Positions 21,888 to 33,000 of a DNA stretch of 64,000 bases are shown here, one piece after another. Both the position numbers and the translations under genes were made by a program. Below the pieces are notes generated by a model. That model made no database searches. It saw only the letters and a list, made by a program, of their open reading frames with translations, and was not told where the DNA came from. How positions within the stretch are numbered: the first letter of the stretch is position 1; every line of letters begins with the position of its first letter. The DNA is from Picocystis sp. L7 (Eukaryota; Chlorophyta; Picocystophyceae; Picocystales; Picocystaceae), in contig QXJR01000004.1 of assembly GCA_020975725.1 (NCBI GenBank), positions 310,001 through 374,000 on the forward strand. The letters are read 5' to 3'.

Positions 21888-23846
21888 ATGACCACCGTTG
21901 ACGCACTCAGCAAGCACCAACCCCTCACGGCGGTACTCGTGGCACTTGCACTCGTCGCAGCGCCTGCCACGCATGTCGTAGGCGCACAGGCCACCGACCG
22001 TCGACTGAGGAAGCTCTTCCTGCCATTCCGTGGGAAAGAGGCGGGAGAACGGTTTCTGGTGTTTCAGACTGCCTCTTGGATCTGCTGGATTGCAGCAGCA
22101 GTAGCATGCATACTCACATTTTACACAGGAGGACCTGTGGTGCTCAAATACGGGCACTACTCGGTATGTATGTCGGGGCTCCTGGCAGAGGTGCTCATGG
22201 TGTCGTCTCTCATGGCCTTCGAACCAACGACGGACAGAGCAAGCGAAAACGGCAATACTGGTGCATTTTTCAAGAGCAAGAGGGCTGGCTTCTTTGCAAC
22301 GACCACCATGTCCCTGTTCTTGGCAATTGCAGGCTTTGTCGTGGCGTACTTGGGCGAAATCAACCTGGAAGACAATGCAGAAGAAAGGCGCCTTTTCTAC
22401 ATACTCTCGGGAGCAAGTCTACTCACGGCAAGTACGGTGACGCATGGCTTGGGTGGGCGGCTACTCTTCAACATCAATTGGAAGTTTTTTCAGCCATTGC
22501 AGGGAGGGGCGCGGTTTGTTCTCTTGCAAGCCATAGGCTGGGCATTGGTGAGTATATCTTTGGCCTGCTATATCACGCAATATGTGACAGACTTACCGTG
22601 TGCATGCCACAGTATCATCGCTATATACAGACCATCCTTGCCGCAGCTTTGTGCGATTGGAGGAAGCTTAGCTGGTGTTTTCGCCCAGCTACTTTTGAGT
22701 GCTTCAATCCTGGTGTTCCGTAACAAGGCTACAGAAGTGGCACGGAAGAATACCAAAGATTTCACCGACGAAGGAGAAGTGGTGGAAAACGAGGCCGAGC
22801 TTGAGGTTTCGAGGGAGATACTCGCAAAACGTATCAGCAAGTGGCTGGAAGGGCAGCGTGCGATCGTACGAACAGCATTTGTCCTTTTGGCTTTGTATGG
22901 ACATCCACATCTAGAAGTGGTCTTTCTGACCATCCTTTTCCTCACCATTCCGTTCAAGGTGTTTATCTCTGCTCTTGCTACATGGGCCTTGATTTATTAC
23001 CTAATCCCCCTCCTTAAGCCTGGAGATCCGGCCACTGATGGAAGCCAATACTGGGATGCCTTCATCACAAGCGTTGCTGAAAACATGGAGACTGCACTGC
23101 CGATCTGGCTTGGGAAGGAGCTTCGTATCCTTGCAGATCATCCAGAGAAGATCACCACAGATGGCAAGTACATATTCGGATATCATCCGCATGGACTTTA
23201 TCCAGCTACCGCTGGATGGTTTCACCACACGAAAGCATTTAAGCGGCTCCTTCCAGACATCAGAATTGTTCCACTTTCGGCTTCTACTTTGTTCTATGTA
23301 CCAGTTTTGAGGGAGATTACCACATGGGCTGGGGTTCGCGCGGTTACGAGAAAAGCTTTCATATCTGGTCTTAAAGACAGTGGCGCTGTTTTGGTAGTAC
23401 CTGGTGGTCAAGCCGAGCTAGTTTACGCTGGTCCTGACACCCGGAGGGTAGGTCTCTGCACCAGGCACAAGGGTTTTGTTAGGCTTGCTCTGGAGCAAGG
23501 TGCTTCGCTTGTTCCTATGTTTGTGTTTGGTGAGCTTCAAGCTCAGAGGAACTTGCTTTATCTGCCTGCCCTGCAGCGATGGACGTACAAGAGACTTGGT
23601 TTTCCCCTTCCTTTCTGGGTGGCTGGGTGGAAAACCATCACGCCTTTACCAACTCCTGGGACGCCTTTATCTATTGTGATTGGAGAGCCCATTGATGTAG
23701 AGCCCACCACTCCAGGACGCCGGCCTACAGATGAAGAGGTAGATGCCCTGCATACCACCTATTTCTCCGCTTTGCAGAACCTGGTGGAGAAACACAAGGT
23801 GGAAGCTGGTTACCCGGACTTGGAGCTGGAGTTTCGGGACGACTGA
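21888..23846 (+). CDS. DGAT2-family acyltransferase with multi-pass N-terminal half
   Basis: Likely an ER-membrane acyltransferase of the diacylglycerol/monoacylglycerol type, making triacylglycerol or wax esters from acyl-CoA. 652 aa from the ATG at 21888; an in-frame ATG at 21771 is the alternative. The C-terminal half (about 390-640) is a DGAT2 domain with the HPHG signature in GYHPHGLYPATAG at about 430, then PVLREITTWAGV, VVPGGQAELVYAG and KGFVRLALEQGASLVPMFVF. The first ~380 residues have seven or eight hydrophobic segments and a cytosolic charged stretch around 285-320, unlike the two-segment N-terminus of ordinary DGAT2. The frame is continuous, so this looks like a real fusion or extension. 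Substrate cannot be told. Confidence 0.85.
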   Translation: MTTVDALSKHQPLTAVLVALALVAAPATHVVGAQATDRRLRKLFLPFRGKEAGERFLVFQTASWICWIAAAVACILTFYTGGPVVLKYGHYSVCMSGLLAEVLMVSSLMAFEPTTDRASENGNTGAFFKSKRAGFFATTTMSLFLAIAGFVVAYLGEINLEDNAEERRLFYILSGASLLTASTVTHGLGGRLLFNINWKFFQPLQGGARFVLLQAIGWALVSISLACYITQYVTDLPCACHSIIAIYRPSLPQLCAIGGSLAGVFAQLLLSASILVFRNKATEVARKNTKDFTDEGEVVENEAELEVSREILAKRISKWLEGQRAIVRTAFVLLALYGHPHLEVVFLTILFLTIPFKVFISALATWALIYYLIPLLKPGDPATDGSQYWDAFITSVAENMETALPIWLGKELRILADHPEKITTDGKYIFGYHPHGLYPATAGWFHHTKAFKRLLPDIRIVPLSASTLFYVPVLREITTWAGVRAVTRKAFISGLKDSGAVLVVPGGQAELVYAGPDTRRVGLCTRHKGFVRLALEQGASLVPMFVFGELQAQRNLLYLPALQRWTYKRLGFPLPFWVAGWKTITPLPTPGTPLSIVIGEPIDVEPTTPGRRPTDEEVDALHTTYFSALQNLVEKHKVEAGYPDLELEFRDD

Positions 23847-24086
23847 GTGGAGTCCCTTCTACCCAGACTTCCACCAGGTTCGATCGGACTTGTCCACCGG
23901 TACAGATCCGGGTCACCCCGGTCAACGGTAGATGGACCTTAGTCGCGACCGAGGCTTGGACCGACACTGGACCGCATGTCGCAGTCGCACATGTGGAAGA
24001 AAGCGTCGCGCGCGCACGAGAAGAACGGACGGGCTTGGGGTAAGAAGACTTGAAAACGATCAGGCGGGTACAGCTGCACGAGCGAG

Positions 24087-27000
24087 ATGGTTGCCGAGCG
24101 CGAATCGAAGGGGATGGAGCGTTCGGCAAGGTACTGTGCATCAGGCGGAGTTAAGGTCGCGGACTTTCTAGACATGACGAGACTGAGCACCTTCGAGGAA
24201 CAACTCGAGAATGGGGTTTTGATGGAAGCAAAGGCCATGACTGGTCAAGGTAAGTGGAAGAAATGCTTGGTCAAGTCGTTTGAGAAGGATAGCGGGTTGT
24301 ACACCATTCAGACTTCAAGAGGTGAGTATATGACGCTTCCTCGGACACATGTACTGTTCGAGGTAGAAGATCAGATGAACTTCGCGAAGGCAGTTGAGGA
24401 ATCATATAAAAAGTGCGAGGTTCACGAAAAGCTGGTATTCTATAGAATGTGCCTTGAAAGCATACCATGTGATAACCTTGACCCAGTGAATGTAGCCTGG
24501 CTTCAGGAAATTCTCAAGAAGTCTATTCATTCATTGAGTCTGAGGGACCAGCATTCTATGCTTGATATCATGGATGAAATAAATTCTGAGTATATGCGGA
24601 GCATCAACAAAGTTCTGCTTGAGACGAATCTGGACAACATATCAGAGATGTCAGAATTTTTGAATGATTTTAGAGCAAGTTACCCCTCGGAATGCATTGT
24701 ACCTGTCATCCCAGAATTAGCAGGTTCAAAGGCTGTTATTCATGAATCCACCCAGATTCTTCAGAACGACTCTTATCTCACCTCATCAGAGGCTCTGGAT
24801 ATACTGAGTGTTGAGAAATCCGAGAGTTACCAAGTTTCCGAGCTCTCTTTTTTCTCCACTGACAACTCAGACACATTCGAGGTCGGCAAGTTCCAAGATA
24901 TGCAGCTTAAGCGTTGCGCAAGTGTTTCTGAGCGACTCTTGGAGAAGTGGATTCCAGGATTGCAACTTGCGATACAAAATGCTTGCAAGGGTAGCACGAA
25001 GAGCTGGCTTTCTGTGCAAGAATGCAGGCTGTGGCTATATGAAAGTAGTAAGATGAAACGATTCCTCACTTTGCTGAGGATCCAAATGGAAGATACGGTC
25101 CGAGGCATGGTCATTACTTCCTTGCAAAGGTATGTCAGCTTTATGGAAGCTCAGATTTCTAGTACAGGCCATGCCAGCACGACTGGAAGACAGGGCTGCT
25201 TCAATGATGCTTGCAGTAATCCAGTATTTCTAGTGCACCTTGTTGCGGATAAAGGCGAACTCTCCCTCAATCCGAGTCTTCAATCTCTTGAAAGCTCCTT
25301 TGCTGATATATTTGAGACCATGGTATCCTCATCGTCAAACTTACCACAACTCGAGCCACTAGTCATGGAGAATCTTCTCTGGGAAGAACCCATGGCCCTT
25401 CGTGTTCTAGATGGAGAAGATCCTGAAGTAGTTTCTCTTAGGCAAAGACTAAGCATAAGCTCCCAGCTACTTACGAGTGGACTGCAAAGTCAGATGACAG
25501 TTCTTGATGTCCTGAATCCCATTGTCTGTTGTGATGCAAAGGCATACTTGTCAGAGATGAAGCATAATGGCAGAGTAACTGATTTGGAATATATGAAGTC
25601 TGAGCTTTACAGGCATTTGCAGGATGTCGAAGCTATCAAGCGCACCCTCAGTAACGACATCACAGCTGCCTCCTTTTGCATTAAAACTGCTGAGGCAAGG
25701 AAGGTGTTGCTAGATAAGAAAAACACCATGATTGAAGGTTGCGAGGAATTGCTATTGGCAGAGGCCCTTCGAAAGACCAGGACCCTCAACCAAGAATACG
25801 AAGAGATGTCAGCGCAGCTGACAGCACCAACATCTTGTCCCGAGGATATCCAAGAGAGGCATGCACTTATCCAGAATCTGCCCCTTACCTTGCAGGCCTT
25901 TCAAAACCAGACCAGAAAAATCGAGGCATACTATCAATTCCTTTTTGAACTGAAATGCCCTCTGTCAGATGAAAACTTTGCTGCAAAGTCTGAAAGCTAC
26001 TCGTGGCCCCTGCACATTTTCAATCAAGCTCAAGATATTTCGCAAATGTTGCGGGAGGACTTAGAGAAATATAAAGGGGACCAAAAGCAGCAGCAGGTGG
26101 AGCTAGATTTGAGAATTACAGTGTTGGGAGAAGACATTGCGTCTATTCTGGGCGGTGATTATTTGCTCGCAGAGACTGACCATTCAATTGAGATAGGAGA
26201 CATCTATGCACAACTGGTTGAGGTAGACAAGCTCTGTGAGACCATTAATAACCGAGAAGATATTTTTTCGCAGAAAGCCACGGACTACTCAAGGGTGAAG
26301 AAGCTTGTACAGGAGCTGGAACCTCATTATCTGTTTTGGAAGACTGCTGCAGATTGGACAGCTGCAAAAGCTTCTTGGCTTCAACAGCCTTTTCATGGTC
26401 TTAGCCCTGGAGAAGTTGAGGAGGGGCTGAAAGAGACATGGGAACTTGCATCTAGACTGGAGACAACCTTTGCACAAAGAAGGTTGGAGAAGTACACGCT
26501 TCTATGCATTGCTTGCAGAGAAGAAGTCGAAACTTTCCAGAGTTACTGCTCAGTTCTGTCAGCACTTCGCTCAGACGCGTTGCGAGAGCGTCACTGGGTT
26601 CGCCTTGCTCATCTGGTGGGAATCCCAATGTGCAATTCTGACCCCCTCACTCTAGAGAAGCTCATCCAGGCAGGATTCATGAGGCTCGAGGACCAGATAC
26701 TGGATATATGTAGCACAGCACTCAAAGAGTTTGCTATCGAACAAGCCCTTGACAGGATGGTGTGCGAGTGGGATGATATCCTTCTAACAGTTGTAAAATA
26801 CAGAGAGAGCGGCACTTTTGTCATCAAAGTTGAAGACAGCATTACCCAGCAGTTGGATGACCATATTGTGATGACACAAGCCATGGGATTCTCGCCGTAC
26901 AAAGGGCCGTTTGAAGCTAAAATCCAATTGTGGGAGAGAAAGCTGGCGCTGATAAGTGAGGTTCTTGATGAGTGGATGGCTCTTCAGAAGTCATGGATGT

Positions 27001-30000
27001 ATTTGGAACCTATTTTTACCAGCGATGACATTATGCAACAATTGCCTGTGGAAGGGAAAAAGTTTGCGCAGGTCAATCAGATGTGGAGAAAAACTTTGGA
27101 CGAGGCTCGTGAAAACAGCCATTTGTTGTCTGTCTGTTCGTCTGGTGACCTCCTAGAGAGCTTTAGACAGTCCAACGAGACTTTGGAGCGAGTGCAAAAG
27201 GGGCTTGCTGATTACTTGGAGACAAAACGCTTAGCGTTCTCTCGTTTCTTCTTCTTATCTAATGATGAACTGCTGCAGATATTATCACAGACAAGAAACC
27301 CACGAGCTGTTCAGCCACATCTACATAAGTGCTTTGAGGCCATTGAGAGTCTGGTGTTTGAGGACGACCAAAAAATTGTTGGAATGAGAAGCAAGGAGCA
27401 GGAAGTAGTTCCTTTTAATGAGTATATGTATCCAGAGGGAAGTGTTGAGAACTGGTTGTGTGATGTAGAAAGGATTATGCGGTCCTCAATCCGTGAGCAG
27501 ATCCTTTCTTGCCTAGATGACTTCCATCACAGAAAACGAGAAGAGTGGGTGCAATCTTGGCCAGCAATGTGCGTACTTGCAGCGAATTCGATCATTTGGA
27601 CTTCCAGGACTGAGGAAGCCATTGCAGAGGGGAGCTTAGAAGAATGGTATGCAGTGAACATCCAACAGCTTGATGACCTTGCAGACTTACTTGCAGGGGA
27701 TCTGAGCCATCTGGATAGACTCACAATAGGTGCACTGATCGTGCATGACGTGCATGCACGAGATGTGATCCAAAGGCTTATAGATGAGAATGTGTCCTCA
27801 ACGGCAGACTTTGAATGGATTTCGCAGCTCAGATACTACTGGCAAGATGGGAATGTGTACGTGAAGATGGTGCAAGCTTGTCTTGAATATGGCTATGAAT
27901 ATCTTGGAAATCAACCCAGACTCGTCATCACCCCACTTACCGATCGTTGCTACATGACGCTAATGAGTGCAATGCATCTGAACCTTGGTGGTGCTCCAGC
28001 CGGCCCGGCCGGAACAGGAAAAACTGAGACAACGAAAGATCTGGCCAAGGCCCTTGCGAAACAGTGTGTCGTATTCAATTGTTCAGATGGTTTGGATTAC
28101 ATTGCAATGGGAAAGTTTTTCAAGGGTTTGGCTGCCTCGGGAGCATGGGCTTGCTTTGATGAATTCAACAGGATTGACTTGGAAGTTCTTTCAGTCATTG
28201 CACAACAAATCTTGACCATTCAACTTGCCATACAGCAGAAAGTTGAAATTTTCACCTTCGAAGGTACACAAATCAAGTTGAACCCGTCGTGTGCAGTTTT
28301 CATAACAATGAATCCCGGGTATGCAGGACGGTCGGAATTGCCTGACAATTTGAGTGCGCTCTTTAGACCATGCGCAATGATGGTTCCAGACTATGGCCTC
28401 ATTGCTGAAATATCCTTGATGTCCTTTGGTTTCAAGAATGCCAGACACTTGGCCAAGAAGATGGTTGCCACTTTCAAACTTTGTTCCGAACAGCTGTCTA
28501 ATCAAGACCACTATGACTATGGCATGAGGGCGGTGAAAGCTGTTATCACTGCTGCTGGCAATCTGAAAAGAGAGAATCCAGCAATGGACGAAGAATCTCT
28601 CCTTTTGAGGGGGCTGCGCGATGTGAATGTCCCCAAGTTTCTTTCTCACGATATTCCATTGTTTGAGGGAATAATAAGTGATCTCTTTCCTGGCGTACGA
28701 AAGAGCGAGGTGAACTACACAGATCTGATAGAGGCAGTACGCTTTGCTTGCAAAGAAATGAACTTGCAAGCAACAGCTCATTTCATCGAAAAGGTCATAC
28801 AGCTTTATGATATGACACAAGTCCGACATGGAATGATGCTGGTAGGTCCCACTGGTGGAGGGAAGACAGCCTGCTATCGAGTTTTAGCAAGGGCCTTAAA
28901 TCACCTTTCCGAGACGATGAGGACTCACCCTGGCGTCAAAATGGTAGTACTGAACCCAAAGTCGGTGACCTTAGGCCAGCTTTACGGAGATTTTGATGAA
29001 GCCACTCACGAGTGGACCGATGGTCTTCTCGCTTGCTACATGAGAGAATTTGCCGAAGACACATCTACTGCAAAGAAATGGATCATATTTGACGGCCCAG
29101 TTGATGCTATTTGGATTGAAAATATGAACACTGTACTGGACGATAATAAGAAGCTTTGTCTAGTCTCAGGGGAGATCATCCAGCTCACCACAAGTATGTC
29201 CATGATTTTCGAGGTGGAAGACCTAGCAGTGGCTTCACCAGCTACGGTCAGTCGATGTGGTATGATCTACATGGAACCTGGTGCTTTAGGATTGGAACCG
29301 TTGTTTCAATCCTGGCTAGATACACTTCCAAAAGAGTATGCGGAACTGAAGGAGAGATTTATGGATATATTTATCAACCTTGTGCTGGGTGAAGAAGGCG
29401 TTCTGGGGCACCTCCGAAAGCACAGCAACGAAATTGTGGGCACGGTGGATTCCAGTCTTGTATCTGGTCTTTGCAAGCTAATGGGTTCCTTGATCAAGGA
29501 ACAACTTGCAAGTTGGGTCGATAACGGAGAACATAGCCATTCTTTGCAAGATAATGTGCGCGTAGACGGACTCCCACTTTTTTTGTTTTCGATGATTTGG
29601 TCCATCTGCAACACCGTGGACCAAGCATCCAGAATTGACTTGGAACGGTTTGTGCGCAAACGCATATGTGATCTGGGCCTGGAGTGCTACATGCCGCCAA
29701 CGGAAAATAGCATGTACGATTACTTCTACGGCACTTTGGAGCACCATTGGCTGTTGTGGATGGAGAAACTGCCACAGTACACTCCTAGGATGGATGGCCA
29801 GTCAGGCACAGTTCTTGTGCCCACACTTGAAACTGTGAGCAATGGCTTCCTTCTGGATAAATTACTGAAAAATAATTGCCATGCCCTGTGTGTTGGTGAC
29901 ACTGGAACGGGAAAAACAATGACGGTTACAGACAAGTTGACAAACCACATGGAAAAGGAATACAAATCTATTTTCGTTACCCTTTCGGCCCAAACGAGTG

Positions 30001-33000
30001 TTAATCAGCTACAAGACATGATAGATGCTAAATTGGAGAAGAGAAGGAAGGGTGTGTACGGCCCTCCTTCTGGCTCCAAATTTGTTGTATCTGTTGATGA
30101 TATGAATATGCCCAAGAGGGAAAAGTATCATGCACAGCCACCAATCGAGCTGATGAGGCAGTGGATGGACCATGGTGGATGGTATGAACGCAAGCCACCC
30201 TGCCATTTTAAGAGTATAGTTGATCTAGCATTTGTAGGTTGCATGGCTCCTCCGGGAGGAGGAAGGAATCCAGTGACTAACCGTTACCTCAGACATTTCA
30301 ATGTGCTTGGCTTTACGGAATTGTCTAATGGATCAGTCTGCAGAATATTTTCCACGATTATGGAGGCCAACTGGGCCATGAACTTTTCTAGGGAAATTGT
30401 TACCATGATAGGGGGGCTGGTGCAAGGTACGATCGACTTGTACAACGGTGTGAAGAAGAAGCTGCTACCCACACCAGCAAGAAGCCACTATACCTTCAAT
30501 TTGCGCGATATTGCACGTGTTGTGCAGGGCATGTTGAGGGCGGAGCCTTGTAGCATGGTGGAGCGAGAGGCAGATATTCTTGCTTTGTGGGCACACGAGA
30601 ATTTCCGTGTTTTTCAGGACCGCCTCATTAATGAAAAAGACCGTGGAAGTTTGAGAGAACTCTTGGATGCACAGGTGAATAAGCACTTTAGCAAGCGATT
30701 GAGAGACCTTGTACCTAGTAATGAGGACTTGCTGTTCACAGATTTTGGTGAACCAAAGGGAGCGTGCAGCTACAACAGGGTTGTTGACCTGCAGGGGTTG
30801 CAGGAAACTGTTACCCAAAGGTTGCAAGAATACAATTTACAACAGAATAATCCAATGCAGCTGGAAATATTTCCGTATGCCCTGCAGCATGTTTCACGTT
30901 TGACACGCATCCTTAAGCTTCCACAAGGGCATGGACTCCTCCTTGGTGTTGGTGGTAGTGGTAGACACAGCCTCACAAAACTTGCTGCTCATCTCGAAGG
31001 CCAGCACTTATATACGATCGAAATAAGTAAGAGCTACGGGACCTCCGAATGGAAGGATGACCTCAGAAAAGTTATGAAAGTGGCTGGATTGCAGGAGCAG
31101 GAAGTAACTTTCTTCATTGCAGATACTCAGATTGTCAAAGAGTCGTTCTTGGAGGACCTAAACAATATGCTGAACAGTGGCGATGTTCCTAATCTGATGA
31201 AAGGCGATGACTTGGAAGAAATCAACCAAGTTTACCAACCAAAGCTCCAGCGCATGGGGGTTGCAACTGATAAGATTGCAGTGTACAAAGCTTTCGTGAA
31301 CACTGTGAAAGAGAACCTGCACATAATAATTGCAATGTCACCAGTGGGTAGCGCTTTTAAGACTCGACTACGAATGTTCCCATCCCTTGTAAACTGTTGC
31401 ACAATAGACTGGTTTGATGAGTGGCCAATGAAAGCATTACAGTCTGTAGCAAAGTCGTACTTTCAGTCATTGGAGTTTGACACAGAGCTGTTGGGAAAGG
31501 CCATAGAATTTTGTGTCGATGTCCATGTAAGTGTTGCCAAGGTATCAAAGCGATTTATTGAAGAACGAGGAAGGTTCAACTATGTCACTCCAACCAGCTA
31601 CTTGGAGCTCCTGCAGACGTTTGCTAAACTGCTTGCACAAAAGAAGAGCGGGATACTTGACATGAGGAAGCGATTCCAAAATGGACTAGACAAGCTCAGC
31701 TCTACTTCAGCAAAGGTGGCAGATATGGAGAGAAATTTGCAAGAATTGCAGCCTAAGCTGCAGCAGTCTTCTACTGAAGTTGAAGAATTGATGAGTATTA
31801 TTGAGAAAGACACGAAGGAGGGCGAAGTCACACGGCAGGGTGTTAAAAAGCAGGAAGAAGAAGCAGAAAGGCAGGCTCAAGAAGCCCAAATTATTGCTGA
31901 AAGTGCTCGAACGGACTTAGACAAGGCACTCCCAGCGCTAGATGCAGCTGTTGCAAGCCTTAAAAAGCTTAGCAGAAATGACATTGTGGAAATCAAGGCG
32001 CTGAAGAACCCTCCTGCTGGCGTAAAACTTGTCATGGAAGCTTGCTGCAAATTCTTTCAATTGAAACCAAAAATGATTCCTGATACTCGTCGGGGAGCTA
32101 AACCTGGAGCCAAAGTTGCTGACTACTGGGAAGCATCATCAAAGATGCTTGCAGACCCTACAGCGTTCTTAGACAGTCTGATGAAGTATGACAAGGACAA
32201 CATACCTCCTCAGGTAATAACAAAGATTGAACCTTACATTCAGCGGTCAGACTTCACCCAGGAGGCAATATCCAAGGTTTCAAAGGCATGCACTTCAATC
32301 TGTTTATGGGCCCGCGCCATGTATACTTACCATCAAGTAACTGTGGAGGTGGAGCCCAAACGACAAGCTTTAAGGGAAGCCCAGGAAAAGCATTCAGTTA
32401 CACTTGGAGAGCTGGAAGAAGCGAAAGAGAAACTGCACATTGTGGAGAATAAGCTAGCAGAGCTTGACAATAAATTCACAGAGGCAGATAGGAAGAGGCA
32501 AGACCTAGAAAACCAAGCCAACACATGCAAGATCCACCTTGAAAGAGCTGGGAAGCTCATTGGCGGCCTGGGTGGGGAGAAGATCCGGTGGCAGCAATTT
32601 GTCAATAGATTGACTGAGGACCTTGAAAACGTGGTTGGAGATGTGCTTTTGAGTTCTGCTGTGGTGGCATACCAAGGTGCTTTTACCCCCTCTTACCGCA
32701 AAATACTGCTCGAGCAGTGGGAGCGGTGTTTGAACCAGGTAGGTATATTGCACTCACGAAACACCTCCATAGCAAGGACGCTTGGAGATCCAGTCACAAT
32801 CCAGTGTTGGAATGCTGGTGGGCTTCCTGCCGATGACATTTCGATCGAGAATGCAATCATTGTAGCCAATTCCAGGCGGTGGCCATTGATGATTGATCCT
32901 CAGGGGCAGGCTAGTCGGTGGATCAGAAACATGGAGAAAGACAATGGACTTGAGGTCATCAAGGTCACTGACAAGGACTTCTTGAGAAGCCTTTCTAACT

